This document shows, piece after piece, positions 32,244-45,300 of a stretch of 64,000 bases of DNA. The notes under the pieces were generated by a model. It saw only the letters and a program-made list of their open reading frames with translations. It was not told the DNA's origin and made no database searches. The first letter of the stretch is position 1. The number at the start of each line of letters is the position of its first letter. The stretch covers positions 2,661 to 66,660 of the forward strand of contig MU278363.1 of the NCBI GenBank assembly GCA_022385755.1. The letters are read 5' to 3'. The stretch is from Trametopsis cervina (taxonomy: Eukaryota; Basidiomycota; Agaricomycetes; Polyporales; Irpicaceae). The position numbers were made by a program, and so were the translations under genes.

Positions 32244-32828
32244 ATCGGTCTCTGGATGGCTCCAGAGGAATCGTCGTACGTGTGAGAGGAGAATTGCTAG
32301 TGGTGTCCGTGTGCACTAGATATGAGGGTAGAGGGAAAAGCGAGGCGCACGCCACGCTCCCTTTGCCTCACCCATACATCATTGGCCTGACAAAGAATGT
32401 CTGATTGCTGCATGCATGCTTTATAGTCGCCTTAGGCTGTGTCCAGCTTGAGATACCAGATGAAAGAGATGAATAAACATACTCGCGTAAAAGCTGATGA
32501 GAGTATGAGAAGAGTGCAGGGGCTGAAGCATTCTGTTCACTGCTGGCTTTCATTTCACCCTACACGAGTTTGGTCTAGCCTGCGGACATCCTCAGCCTTC
32601 ACATCTCGCTCAACTCGCATAGATTACGTGTCCCTGGTCATGCTTTGCGCAGTCTTCCACGCTGCAATGCGTCTAACGTGGTGTGCATCGCCACGCGTTT
32701 GTTCAAATGCTTCATGACGACCTGCTTGAATCAGATCAACCCATTCCTCTGAACGCTCATCTCATATTTCAACGGTATACGCTATAACGACTTGCACGAC
32801 CTAGCTTGACTTCAGGCACGACGAACCA
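32244..32828. promoter_or_regulatory. Divergent promoter region (DUF2009 / SEC18)
   Basis: 585 bp lie between the two start codons. I see no TATA box at either side and no coding frame beyond chance. Confidence 0.4.
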
Positions 32829-35622
32829 ATGAGCTTCTTCAACAGGTCCAACAATCCGAGCCAGCAGGGCCTTCCGCAACAACCGTATTCTAGGGTGCCT
32901 CCAAGGGAAGCACCACCCCAACAGCGCGTCCCTCCCGCAAGATACGATGATCCACGAGCATACGAGAAGCAAGCGTATGGCAGACAGGCAGGTTCGCAAC
33001 GCAACGGCGAGTACGTGGTATTGTGAACAATGTAATGAGCAGTCGGCTGACCCGCGCGGTATTCAGGTTTGAGGTAGTACAATGTCCGAGCGAGGTGCTC
33101 GCCATGAGTAATTGTATTATCACACACCCGTCAGACTTCCAGGCAGGACAGCATATACAGGTGAAGCAGCAGTTCGCCGTGACTGTGAGGTGAGTGCAAG
33201 ACAAACTGCACGAGTTGCGGGATCGCTGATGTAGGACAGACATGATAACACCGGCAAACTGGCACCTGGTACTATTGGCGCAGGAGGCTTACAACGACAA
33301 TGGATGGGTCTTTCTGTCCAGGGCGACATCGTCTCCGTCGAACCTCTGAAGTACACTCCCTCATACCTTCAATCTCTCGATATCGAGGTCGGCTTTCACC
33401 GGAGAGGACTGGAGATTGCGGAGACCTTCTCCGTAGATGAAATGGCCCAACTCTTCCTCAGAGCGTTCGGTGGTATCATCTTCAATGTCGGCCAGCTTGG
33501 CGTCTTTGAGTTCCATGGCCAGAACCTGAAGCTGCAAATCACTGGCCTGAGCACCGTAGATCTCCCGAACGCGCCCTCGGGAGGTCGCGCACCAACAAAT
33601 GTCGGTATACTCATGGAGAAGACGGATATAAACTTCATCAAGGCACCAGATAGTGCTATCAAGCTGAAGTCGAGCGCGAAGAAGTGAGTACGTCTCAATT
33701 CTTCCTGTGATGTGCACTAATAAACCCTTCAGGGCACCTACGAATGCAATTCTTGCACCAAATTTCAAGTTTGAGGATATGGGGATTGGAGGTCTGGATT
33801 CAGAATTCAGTACGATCTTCCGTCGAGCATTCGCCTCCCGTGTATTCCCTCCTGGCCTCGTTGAGAAGCTTGGAATTCAACACGTGAAGGGTAAACGTCT
33901 TATAACATCCCTTCTATACGCCGCCTGATGTTTGTTAGGTATACTTCTTCACGGCCCACCGGGTACTGGAAAGACACTTATGGCCAGGCAGATTGGCAAG
34001 ATGCTCAACGCTCGAGAGCCGAAGATCGTGAACGGTCCCGAGATTCTGAATAAGTATGTCGGTGCGTCTGAAGAGAACATTCGTAAGCTCTTCGCAGATG
34101 CGGAGAAAGAGGTCAGTTGTCAATTAATTCTCCTCGCCTGGTCACTGATCGATATCCATGACCAAGTACAAAGCCAAGGGAGATGAGAGTGGCCTCCATA
34201 TCATCATTTTCGATGAACTGGATGCTATTTGCAAGCAGCGTGGCTCCACTCAAGGTTCAACCGGCGTCGGCGACAGCATTGTCAACCAGCTTCTGTCGAA
34301 GGTATTGCAGTCTTCTGACCAACACAATACATGGTATTGACCGCTTATGTGTTTCAGATGGATGGTGTGGACCAACTGAACAACATCCTCATCATTGGTA
34401 TGACTAACCGTCTCGACATGATCGACGAGGCTCTGTTGCGACCCGGTCGTCTCGAGGTCCATATGGAGATTTCGCTGCCAGATGAGAAGGGACGACACCA
34501 AATCCTTACCATCCATACCACCAAGATGCGAGACAACAAGATTATGGACCGTGACGTGGACTTGGACGAGCTCGCGCGGCTGACTAAGAACTTTTCTGGT
34601 GCTGAAATCAACGGTCTGGTGAAGAGCGCGACAAGTTTCGCGTTCAGCCGACATGTCAAGGTACGTTGGTGTGTTGACCGTGGTAGAATGCCAATGCTGA
34701 TGAGGGAATGCTCAGGTCGGCACTTTGGCTGGTGTGTCGGATGATATTGAAGACCTACGCGTCAACCGGCAAGATTTCATGAACGCCATGGACGAAGTCA
34801 CTCCTGCGTTTGGTGTTGCCAAAGAGGAGCTGGAAATGGTCGTGCAAAACGGTATCATCCACTACGACCATGTCATCGACGAAATCCTGCGGTCCGGCCA
34901 GCTATTCGTGGAGCAGGTCCGCACATCCACAAGAACACCTCTCGTCAGTCTTCTTCTCCATGGTCCTCCTGGGTCCGGCAAAACTGCGCTCGCGGCGACC
35001 ATTGCCAGGTCTTCAGAGTATCCATTCATGAAGCTTGTGTCTCCTGATGATATGGTTGGATTCTCGGAGAGCCAGAAGGTGCACGCCATCAACAAGGTCT
35101 TTGCGGACAGCTACAAGAGTCCGCTTAGCGTCGTTGTCGTGGATAACATAGAGCGATTACTAGGTATGTGTAGTTGATGTTTTTAATCCGGACATAGCTA
35201 ACTTATACCCAGAATTTACACCCATCGGCCCCCGCTTCTCAAACGCCGTTCTACAAGCCCTGATGGTATTGTTCTCAAGAAGGCCGCCCAAGGGCCGTCG
35301 TCTCCTCGTAGTTGCGACCACTTCTCTCCGCCCCATCCTTACAGACCTTGGTCTCTCGGAATCATTCGACTCGGAAATCCGAGTGCCACCCGTCACCACC
35401 CTCCGTGCACTTGACCACATTCTAGAAGAGGTCCAACTGATTCCGAACCAGAAGGAACGCCAACATACCATAGGGATGCTTGAGCAGGCTGGATTTGGGG
35501 ACCAGGAGGGCACTGGTGGACTGAACATTGGAATTAAGAAGCTACTGAGCGTCGTTGAGATGGCTAGACAGGAGCCTGAGGCTGTTGGAGAGCGTTTAGT
35601 CACGTCTCTCATGGGTCTATAG
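32829..35622 (+). CDS. SEC18: Sec18/NSF, AAA ATPase that disassembles SNARE complexes
   Basis: Nine exons: 32829-33010, 33067-33189, 33240-33683, 33733-33890, 33939-34111, 34167-34301, 34358-34660, 34716-35163, 35213-35622; about 791 residues. After a Gln/Pro/Tyr-rich leader, the N domain ([15 protein letters not shown] ... [10 protein letters not shown]) is followed by D1 with Walker A GPPGTGKT (308-315), Walker [12 protein letters not shown] and arginine-finger region [10 protein letters not shown]2 has Walker A GPPGSGKT (589-596) and the Sec18-typical [11 protein letters not shown]. The protein works with alpha-SNAP (Sec17) on SNAREs at all fusion steps of the secretory pathway. Motifs are complete. 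The Gln/Pro leader is longer than in yeast. Confidence 0.97.
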
Positions 35623-35873
35623 ATTATTCTAGTTTCAAATGTAGTATATTTGTAGCTATAACCATTGGAGTATTCGAATCGGAGGTCCATCGAGACAGTG
35701 GCCTGAGTGCCCGGGTGCGGATCGGTTCGGCCGTCGGGGTGTAGTCGAACCAGGCCGCAGCTCAGCGCTTGTTATCCACCTTTCGGCAACACTTGGGTAA
35801 CACCGCCAACCAAGCCACCACAGTCTCTGCATCTCACAATTTCTACCTTCGTCGCTCCTTACACCCGCATACG

Positions 35874-37426
35874 ATGCCTATGTTTGGAGAAGACGATATA
35901 TTCGATGATATACCCGTAGATCATCGAGGCTGCAAGCTTCTGGGGCCTACCGCGCTGGTCAGTGAACCTGAATGGCCGCAATGATGTCCTACTGAAGGCT
36001 TGGCCCTGTGCTGGTGTTGTAGATTGTGCAAGGCTTGATGGGATGCTTGGTGATTCTGTCTCTGGTATATAAGCGACAGAAGGAGTCACCGAAACGTCCT
36101 TGGGGAATATGGTACGCCGAAGCTTCCTCACTCCAGGCCCCGGTCATTGACATCTAATGCGCGTTTTCCTGAATATAGGTCTTTCGATGTGTCTAAGCAA
36201 GTCATAGGACAGATGTTTGTCCATGGTGTTAATGTTCTTATCTCTGGGATTGTTGCCGAGGTTGCGTCGGGCAACGCTTGTGTCTTATATTTCTTGAATA
36301 TTCTTATTGATACGACGCTCGGTGAGTGCAGTGCACTGATTCAGTTGCTCGTTGCATACTGATTGGCATCGGTCTCTAGGCGTGGCGATCATATATTTTA
36401 CCCTGCATACGCTCACATTCTTCTTCAAGGAGAAGTGCGGCTTCCAGGGGTTCGAAACTGGGAAGTACGGAACGCCACCTTCATTGAGCTATTGGGCCCG
36501 TCAACTCGCCGTGTATCTCATCGCACTGACAACAATGAAACTCCTCGTGCTTGCCCTATTTGCTGCGACCCCCGGGATCTTCAAGGCAGGAGAATGGCTT
36601 TTGGGTTTCTTAGGTACAAGTGATGCTGCTCAAGTAATATTGTACGATCTACCCCATGTCATCCCTTCTCCTCGTTGACTTACGCGATAACAGTACCATG
36701 GGGATCTTCCCTATAATCATGAACATCCTGCAATTCTGGCTAATTGACTCTATAGTCAAGGCCGGGGCCCACTCTGCGTCCGTCGCACTTCCTTCGGGCG
36801 ATATAGAGCGCGGGGGAGATCCCGACGAAGAGCCGCTCTTTCGTGCATCAGTAGATGACGACGATGACGAGCCTCCACGGCTGGACGTCGCGAACCAACC
36901 TCGTTCTCTTCCCAGATCAAGGTCCCATTCTAGGGAATCGAGACCTTCGGACGAAGACAAGTCATCAACTGGGACTACACCTACTGTAACTGCCTCCGGC
37001 TCAGTAACCCCGAAAGGCACACAAGCTGTCGCGATGCACGCATACCCTCCCAGTCTAGTAAGCGCAGGTTCTTCGCCAGCATCTTCCTGGGACCCATCCA
37101 TCCGCACCAACAGCACGTCTCCTACAGGTAGGCGTTGGCGTCGATCACCCCCACCGCCATTAACCTTTGAAGCACGGTCTCCAGCGCCTGTCGCTGTCAA
37201 CTCTGCCGCATCTTCAGTACCAGCCTCTCGCGCGTTGTCGGCACAAAGCCATAATCCATCAGGTGTCGAGGTGGACAAAGAATGGTCAGCATGGGAGTCC
37301 ACAGACGACTGGGCAGATCGAGTTGGTGAAGAAGATTGGACGGGGAACAGGTTAGCAGCGAGGAAAGCTGCGTTGAGAGATGTCTGGAGCCACGACCAGA
37401 ACCCATCGGTCCGAATATCCTCATGA
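35874..37426 (+). CDS. STIMATE-family (Ypl162c-like) multi-pass membrane protein
   Basis: Five exons: 35874-35957, 36023-36111, 36179-36321, 36380-36641, 36694-37426; about 436 residues. Five or so hydrophobic segments lie in the N-terminal half: IVQGLMGCLVILSLVY, then the signature WSFDVSKQVIGQMFVHGVNV, VAIIYFTLHTLTFFF, ARQLAVYLIALTTMKLLVL and MGIFPIIMNILQFWLIDSI. A long Ser/Pro-rich cytosolic-type tail follows, ending with a short Trp-containing motif (WSAWESTDDWADRVGEEDW). The animal member STIMATE sits in the ER near plasma-membrane junctions; yeast Ypl162c is vacuolar. Function in fungi is unknown. The tail is longer than in the yeast protein. Confidence 0.82.
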
Positions 37427-37889
37427 CTGCGGCACGATGAATAGACCCTGCAAGCTCATATCTCATGGTTACACATGTATAATCTGCGTATATCGATCCT
37501 CTGTACTAGTCGGCACTGATAATAACCGCATCGTCGCTGATAAGTGAAACTTGCAGCTAGAAGCACCAACCGTTCGTTCTTTGGCGTGTTTCTGTTGTTT
37601 GCTAATAGGGCCTACCGATTACCCAGCAGTACAACTTGCTGCATGTGTACCCTGGAAGTCCTAAACTACGCGCTGAGCAGCGTCCAACCCATAATAGCAC
37701 CCCGACTACGCCGTCATGATTACGGGGCTTCGGGGTCATGGAGCACGTGTTTGACCCTATAGAGAGGAAGCCATTTAGCAGTGTGGATAGATTTAGCCGC
37801 CGCTTCATAGACCTTTAGCCCAAGCAGCACCATTGAGCTCATTATCCTCACTCTCTTCATCACCTGTTAATCCCCTTTGCGCGACGACG
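37427..37889. other. Spacer between STIMATE-family gene and inhibitor-2 gene
   Basis: 463 bp in tandem orientation contain the 3' UTR of one gene and the promoter of the next. A GGGTCA/TGACCC hairpin with CACGTG in its loop occurs near 37734-37758. There is no coding frame of interest. Confidence 0.4.
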
Positions 37890-38849
37890 ATGACATCCCC
37901 CGAAGTACTCGATCACTTGAATGGCAGCCCGCATCATCCACCAATGTCTCGCTCGAACTCTAAGCCCAAAGGTATCCTCAAGAACGCACCACCGCTAGGA
38001 GGATCTGGGCAGCAGCAGTACGTGTGGATATCGCATGCCCTGATAGCTATCGCTAAATAGCTTGCTAGTCTCCAATGGGATGAAGAGAACCTTGCTCTCA
38101 CTGAAGCGCAAAAGGACAGTCAGATGAAGATCACGGAGCCCAAGACACCGTACGTAAGATACGATGCTGAGACCGACACGGTCGATGGTGGTAGGTTGCA
38201 CTATTACGTCTGACAGCTACTGTCTATATAACGTTAATATGTGTTCCTCTAGAGATTCCACAACTTGACCTTGGAGTCGCAGCGTCCATGTTGCCAAGAT
38301 CATTTTCGCCGACGAGCAGCGTCGCGGCTACTGATGGTGAATCTGGTCCCCCATCGCGCCGAACATCCTTCTCGAGTAATGGGCGGACAGCATCGTCTGG
38401 TGGAGGCCCAGGAAGCAGAAGCTCGAGCCGTAGTACCTCGTTTAATCTCCCGAACGATGCCCGTGACGTTATCCGTCTTGATGGTCGTCAGCCCGGAGAT
38501 GAGGTTGAGTTCGACGAGGAGATGGACGAAGAAAGTGAGTATAGAGTATGACTTCTGTTGAATATGACGTGTGTCTGACATGTATAACTCTTAGCCGCTG
38601 CTAAACATGCAGCGTTCGTTCGTGCTCGCGGGAGGCATTACTCTAACGAAGCAGAGGTTATGAAGGTACGTGCTGATATACATGTTATCGGCCGTCGCAT
38701 TTGTTGACTTCATTGACTAGATGTCATACGACGACCTGGAAGACGATGAGGAAGAGACCGATTCTGCGCTTCAGGCCGACTCGGACATGGTTGTCGATTC
38801 AGATGTAGAAGTGAAAGTTAATGGTGTAGTACATGCAGACTCGGACTGA
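37890..38849 (+). CDS. GLC8: Protein phosphatase 1 inhibitor-2 / Glc8 homolog
   Basis: Five exons: 37890-38017, 38069-38190, 38253-38534, 38595-38665, 38721-38849; about 243 residues. The three PP1-contact signatures of the inhibitor-2 family are present in order: KGILKNAP near residue 31, [12 protein letters not shown] near 44, and the helix [19 protein letters not shown] followed by an acidic C-terminus. The threonine of [11 protein letters not shown] corresponds to the site phosphorylated in yeast Glc8 (Thr118) and in mammalian I-2. The protein regulates PP1 (Glc7), inhibiting it or helping it mature. It is mostly disordered, as usual. An alternative TTG start 57 nt upstream is unlikely. 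Confidence 0.9.
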
Positions 38850-39202
38850 TCGATCTTGAACCCTCGACGCTCTCTATGGACGGATAATTAACTTTCCTAT
38901 TCTGTAACTCTGTTTCTTCTTCCTCTGAACATCGTTTCCTGGGCTTTCTGCTTTTCTCAATATGCATTCCATACATTGCTCGAATTCGACCAGTGTACCA
39001 CCATGTCTGACGAATGAGGTTAGGGGCAACACGTTACCGTGACTGTGACAAAGTGGGTCCGACGCGTCGACGCGACTGAGATCTCGATCTGGCAGCCAAC
39101 CTTAGCCCAAATTTTTCGATTATGCCAAACTTCAAACTGACTCGGAGCCATTCAAGACTCTTCCGACTACCACCACCTTGTTCATCTTGTACAGAGCTCT
39201 AG
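38850..39202. other. Spacer between GLC8 and MTD1
   Basis: 353 bp of 3' UTR and promoter; no coding frame and no clear TATA. T/C-rich blocks lie at 38900-38960. Confidence 0.4.
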
Positions 39203-40756
39203 ATGGCCGCACCGAACATCGGCAAAGGTCTTCTACTGAAGTCCGACCCTATTGCAAGTGCGTTCCGAGATGAAATCAAGGCTGCACTCGATGAAAGCCC
39301 GCGGCGTCCTAGGCTGGTAGGAATATTGGCGACATCCGGTGCACCCAGCAGGATGTATGCAGAATTTACACAAAAGCAATGCCTGGATCTTGGCTTTGAC
39401 TTCGTACTCAAGAAGATCGGCGCGGCAGCGGATCCGAGCTTGAGTGAAGGCGAAGGAGTCGAGGAGTCGATCATAGAGGCAAACAACGACGACGCTGTAG
39501 ATGGCATCATGGTGGGCACCTACACTTCTGTACATATCGTCTACATGGTGTACCAACCTCGTTTGGGATTGTATGAAAGGTTTATTATCCCATCTTCGGA
39601 GTGCAGCAGGTTTGTAAATACGCTTGCACAAATCTTACGTTCAGCTGAATGCTGTGTGCGTATTAGGACCATTATTTACAACAGGTACGTATGATCGTAA
39701 GGTACCTCACATCTTGAGTTTGACAATCGTGCAAGGTGGTTTCACCTCTGAAAGATGTGGAGGGACTTCATTTCAAGTTCCATTATAATCTTTATCACAA
39801 GTAAGGCCTGCATCCTTGTCTGATAATTCGTCATTGATCTTGGAATAGCATTCGGTACTTGAAACCCGAATCCCTACTTTCTTCCATAACCCCCAACGAG
39901 CCACCACCACCAATAGTCGATGACAAAGCTCCCCCGGGTTATGTTAAGTCGATCCTGCCCTGTACCCCTCTCGCGGTTGTAAAAACTTTGGAGTATACCC
40001 GTGTCTATAACACCATCCTTCCTTACGGTGACCGAGCATACGGAAAAACAATAACCGTTATTAACAGGTATGCATGCATAGCCTCCGCACAGTTTTGGCT
40101 ACTCTTCTTACGTTTCTGCTGCAGGTCGGAAGTGGTGGGCCGTCCTCTTGCTGCGCTTCTGGCAAACGACGGAGCCCGTGTTTTCTCCGTGGACATTGAT
40201 TCCATCCAGGTTTGCTTTGCCTTACCAATCCGAATAACGAGCGGGCTATTGACGCCGCTTTCAATAGGAGTACACCAAGCGTCCCTCACGCGGGTCATCT
40301 GAGACCGAACAGGCCAGCAGATACCATCCTAGACATGTTGTTCGGCCATGCTCGCGCTCGCTCGAAGAATGTCTCGGTCTCTCCGACGTCATTATCTCTG
40401 CGGTACCAAGTGCCTCGTACAAGGTGAAGACGGAGTGGCTGAAAGACGGATGCATATGCATCAACATCGCGTCCGATAAAAATTTCGATAAGGATGTGCG
40501 GGAGAAGGTGAGCTATTGTTCTCCACCGTGGGGATGATGTTAGACTGAATGACGCGGCGCTGTGGCAAGGCTTCCCTCTACATGCCAACTATCGGAAAGG
40601 TCACTATAATGATGCTACTGCGCAATTTGTAAGTGCTATGGCTGCGAAATCCATCTTATGTAGGGAGGGCTGTGCTCATCCCAGTCGGCATGCAGGTTAC
40701 GTCTCCGTTCGTACCGAAGCATTGAGAGCGCACCGCTTTCGGCTGCTGATTCATAA
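39203..40756 (+). CDS. MTD1: NAD-dependent methylenetetrahydrofolate dehydrogenase, Mtd1-like
   Basis: Nine exons: 39203-39511, 39580-39609, 39667-39684, 39736-39800, 39849-40067, 40125-40209, 40268-40507, 40570-40628, 40696-40756; about 361 residues. Conserved segments: GILATSGAPSRMYAEFTQKQ near the N-terminus, DGIMVYYPIFGVQQ and DHYLQQVVSPLKDVEG across the two tiny exons, PCTPLAVVKTLEYT, and the Rossmann part VINRSEVVGRPLAALLANDGA. The enzyme oxidises 5,10-methylene-THF to 5,10-methenyl-THF with NAD+ in the cytosol and lacks the cyclohydrolase and synthetase parts of trifunctional C1-THF synthase. Length is slightly over yeast Mtd1 (320). All splice junctions keep phase. Confidence 0.9.
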
Positions 40757-41126
40757 CGCGACATCACGTCAGCGGAGAGGAAACGGGAGATGTACAGTCA
40801 TTCGTGTTCAAGTTGGACTAAACAAGTCCCGCATTCGAGGAGCGGACTGGGGGCATTAGATGTAGGATGTATGGCGCAAAATGCTACTTGTATTACAGCA
40901 ATAAGATGATTTATGAGGTGCGGTGATTAACGAAGGACTAACGCTTGATGTGCTGTTCGGTATGTTAGGAAGTAGCAAAGAAGATGCGATGGTGAGGCAG
41001 GAGGAATGCCAGGAGGGGAGTGGAAACACAGAGCCCAAGGGGAAAATTCGCCTATTCCAGGTCCATGCAGTTGCAGCTGCAGTCTATCGTGACACAGGTC
41101 CGGCAGAAGCCATCTCTTACGTTTAT
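40757..41126. other. Convergent intergenic region (MTD1 / ORM)
   Basis: 370 bp separate the stops of two convergent genes; frames here are short and I see no further feature. Confidence 0.45.
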
Positions 41127-42097
41127 TTACTTTCTTTGAAAACTTGCTGGCGTAATCGTGATGGGCGGTATACTGCCGTCGAGGATGTTTGGGGTGGACG
41201 CGCCTGAGCGGCTAGGGTAGCCTGACGTGACTGGAGTTGACACTCCGGAGATATCGTCGTCTACCATAAAGCGGACACGCTGGCGATGTAGCTAGAGTGG
41301 ACAGTTAGGTAAAGTCAGGTGCAGTGGCGACGAGAAATAAGCCGCAACGCACCTGTGGCAACTTCGGGATGAGGACAAGTATTAAGGCAGTGATATTGAT
41401 CGCGAAGGAATAAGGGTGGTAGTTCGTGTAGTGCGTCGATGCAAGAAACCTGATGCCAATAAGTGTTGTCAGTGCTGTTCTGGAGAGAACAATGTCGGGT
41501 ATCAACGCACAGCGCGATGGGAACCGTGAAGAGCCACTTCTTTGCGGGTGTGTAGTGTGCACCTTCGTCAATCTGCTCCCATAGTGTCAAGTCATCGTAA
41601 GCACCGCCGTGTAAATCCGACTGGAAGGGGATCCCAGTAACCCAGTGGAACATCAAATAGTGGAACTGTATACGTGGTCAGATGCCATTGCAATGCGCGA
41701 ACGCTTAGAAGACAAACCCCAAGATAGATGAGATTGACGAGTGTCCAGCTAAGCTCTTGCTGCATGCCAGGTATTGTGTCTATGATTATTTTCCCTGCGA
41801 TTATAAGTACCGGGTGGATCAGCCAGGCACCTGAGCGCAATGAAGGCGGTGAGCGCGAAATCAACGACGAGAGATCTGGCCACGCTCACCTTTCCTGTTT
41901 ACCCATTCTGCGTTCACATTATCGTAGACACTTTGGTCCAACCCTTCCTCTTGATTATCCTCGCCAACTGTCTCGACCTTGACAATACTACTGCTTCTCG
42001 CTCTACCGACGCGAACCTTGAGCTCCGAATGAGAAGGCGAAGTCTCAATAGACAAATGAGGTACGCTAAGCGTAGGTGAGGACAAGATGCCACTCAT
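41127..42097 (-). CDS. ORM1: Orm1/ORMDL-family regulator of sphingolipid synthesis
   Basis: Five exons: 42097-41890, 41830-41718, 41665-41511, 41449-41353, 41291-41127; about 245 residues. An N-terminal Ser-rich segment carries likely phosphorylation sites (as used in yeast by Ypk1), followed by the core NAEWVNRKGAWLIHPVLIIA, GKIIIDTIPGMQQELSWT, HWVTGIPFQSDLHGGAYDDL and YTPAKKWLFTVPIALFLAST. The four membrane helices are all there. Orm proteins bind and inhibit serine palmitoyltransferase in the ER. The C-terminal 50 residues are Ser/Pro/Thr-rich and extend past the yeast proteins. Its promoter is shared with the Virilizer-like gene. Confidence 0.95.
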
Positions 42098-42399
42098 GGT
42101 AATGATGATGAGTGAGAGAGTGGATATGTTAAGAGGTAATGGAGGGAAGAGGTACGATTATAAGGCTGGGGAGAATTGTATGGCACTGGCAAAGACCGTA
42201 CGAGTAATTTCACGTGGCACAGACGCTGTCAGGCCGGGGACGCCGGAGTGACATCGTTCGAAAAGCTCGAAGCTTGTACTCAAACGACCTCGTTCACTCT
42301 CGACCCCTTGACTCTACGCTATATCCTAATGCGACCATAATCTTGCATTGACACTCGAACATCAACTCTCTGCTTATTTCAGCAGAACAGCGGTTCAGC
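42098..42399. promoter_or_regulatory. Divergent promoter region (ORM / Virilizer-like)
   Basis: 302 bp separate the two start codons. I see no TATA at the usual distance; GC-rich stretches (42180-42270) are typical of a housekeeping bidirectional promoter. Confidence 0.4.
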
Positions 42400-45300
42400 A
42401 TGCTCTTACAATGGTGTACACTTGAACCTAGCGGGCCTTCTCAGCTGGCGGCGCTGCGCTTCTCGTCGCCAGTGCGGATACAGTCTATATCCATCTTTCC
42501 AACGAATTATCAGCCTTTTGCGTTGAATCCAGACGTAGTCAGGTGCGTAATGCTGCATCAATCTGTTACAATGGCTCATAAATGCGCTCTTCTGCAGTCG
42601 CACGGAGCCCGAGGCGTTCTTCCTTGAGCTATATTTCAATGCACACCCTGTATCACAGCCCCAATCCAAAGAGAAGGTGAAACCCACCAATGTGCTTATG
42701 CCCACAGTTGTTGCTTATGCGGGAGGGCGAATGGACTTTCCTGTGAATATGAGCCTAGAGGTAAGTGGGGATCAAGGTGCCACAATGGGAGATACGTAAC
42801 TCACTTATTAACCTGAGACTGCAACACGTCTCATGGTCGTGAAAGGCCCATTTCAGAGCGTCTCTATGGCTATCTACGGTGATGTTGTATCTGAGAAACC
42901 ATCCGTGCCCTCGACGTATGAGCCTAAACATCTGGCTTCGCTTGATCCAATACCGCTACACAGCTCACTTGACACCAGCACCTTCCTGGATCCTACCAAA
43001 GTAGCGAAACAGCTCTTGCAATTGATTCCCGAGGCCCCTCCTCTGCACCTGGTCGTTCGTTTGATGTTTTGTCTGAAGCCCGGGAACGAGGAATGGGATT
43101 CACCGGACTTTCCCTACCTGTATGCGGATTTAGAGGAGTTCTCTGATGACCAGGATATTGAGCAGGCGTCCGTCTTGACTCTACACCCTGTTGCAGACGA
43201 CACCTCAGAATCGGTTTTACATACCTTTGCTGGGAAGGTAGCCCAAGCGATAGGCCCAAAGGTACGTCAGGGAATGACGGAGAATCGGTATGCAGAGAAC
43301 TATCAAACACCTCTAACTATTCTGTCTGTTAATAGGATGATAATCAAGCATGGCACTTTGCTAAGCTCCTCAGTCATGTTGCCTGTCAGCACCCTGGATT
43401 AGCGCGGGCGATTATTGTGAGGCATACGGGATGATTCATCCTCCTTTTGAAACTCAATGTTGACACAGGAAAGCGTCGAAATGGCTGATGTTTTCGATGC
43501 ATCTAGTTTAGATGAGGACACCCTTGAAAGGGTTCTGGATGCGGCTGCCAATACCGACATCGCGAGGGCTTTTAACGTGTCCTGGTTTCTGGATTTGCTT
43601 ACCTCTATAGCACAGAATGGCCGCAAGGAGAGAGAGCTACGGTCTTTGGCACGCCGCCTTCTGGCACGTTTGGAGGGCTTACCACTGCTGGACGACGCCA
43701 TTCTGAACACTCAAGGCGATTTTTCTGCTGCTGCTCTCACTGTGAAAGACATATGCACTCAAGAACGCTCTTTTGGCATCTGGCTCGCTAGTATGATCAC
43801 TCACCAGGATTTGGTGGATAAGCTCAGCGAGAACCCTCCTGTCTCTGTACCCTCACAATATCCCCCGACGCTATTTGCACCCTCCAAGTCTACTGTGTCT
43901 CACGAAGAGTTCATCGCTTTCCTCAGAGCCGTTATCGGAGTCTCCAGTGTACTCGCAGTATATGCGTGGGCGGATAGTCTACCGCACCAACATTGTCGAG
44001 AACGGGCCTTAGGGATTCTCCGCTTATGGCAAGGCGTTGATGGGTATCGAGAGGTGGGTTTCTTTGGCTGATTATGTTTTCCTAAGGCTGCAACTGAAAG
44101 GCTTCATCAGATTCTCAACCATCTGCTTCTGTCTCGGCAGATGATTTTCAGGCTGGAATGCATGTTTGAGAACGAGCTGCCCACCCAGGCTGGTATTGAT
44201 GCGGAACATATACTTGTCGACCTTGCCAGAGATCCTCACGCCATTCTTCACCCTGAACTGACGAAGAGCATTCTGTCGCTTGAGCCACCTCACTGCTTCA
44301 TCACGCAAGAGGAGCGCCATTCCATGCAAGAAGCAGCTGAGATTGCTGAAGACAGTCTCAGTGGTGCAGTAGAATGTGTCTTGCAGCCCCTGGAGCAACC
44401 AGTGACGGGTCGAAGTATCCGAAAGCTTCGTGTTGCATTGGCTATTCTTGATCGAGACCTGGACGATCAAAAGGAGCCCGAGATCCTTCACGAGTTTTGG
44501 GACAGGGGAAACTGCAGCTTGCAAACCTGTCTTACGGAAGTCTATGTTGAGCTCAGCGAGGAGATTTGCAAATACTTCACCGTTCACCCAAGTCCTCCTC
44601 TGGCTGCAAACCTGATGCCTGAGCTGTTCCGCGCTTCAGACCAAACAATCGCCATATTGCTTCGTCTGGTGCCTCACTATCCACTCACTGGCCGTATAAC
44701 GCGCACCATTATCAAGCACACTGCTGATTTATTCGCCTCAACGGACCTGATCGACCTTATATACGCACAGACCAGCCCGACATGTATCGCTGCCCAACAG
44801 TCAAGACAAGCATGCATCGATGTCGTTCGGTCATTGGCCGTAGCGCCTGAGGACGTCAAAGGAGGGCCGACAAATGCAGAGCTTGTACTGCGAACGCTTC
44901 TCGCACACGGTCTTGACTACGGCGATCGGGAACCAACACACCATCTCCTGCAGGCCTTCTCTCTTATTGATCACCTGCTGCCGATGCCGGACGATGACCT
45001 CTCTCGAAGTTCATGGACTCAATCCGTACTACCCAGTGTCCTTCGAGAGTTATGGGCTTTTTGCGCTGCGCTCGATCCCGAGAGTAAAGCTCATCTGGTT
45101 CGTCGTCTGGTCCGTTTGGACCGGGATGCTATCGGCGTTGGGGACTGGCTGCTACAACAGGAGCTGAAAGAAGTCCTTCAGACCCTCGAAGCTATGAACG
45201 ACTCGGAAGCATCTCCGCAATACAAGCTTATCCGACAGTACCAGATTACCTTGTCCCTAAGGTTTTTCCTTGACCTTATGGCTAGCTCCTCCTCGGTGTC

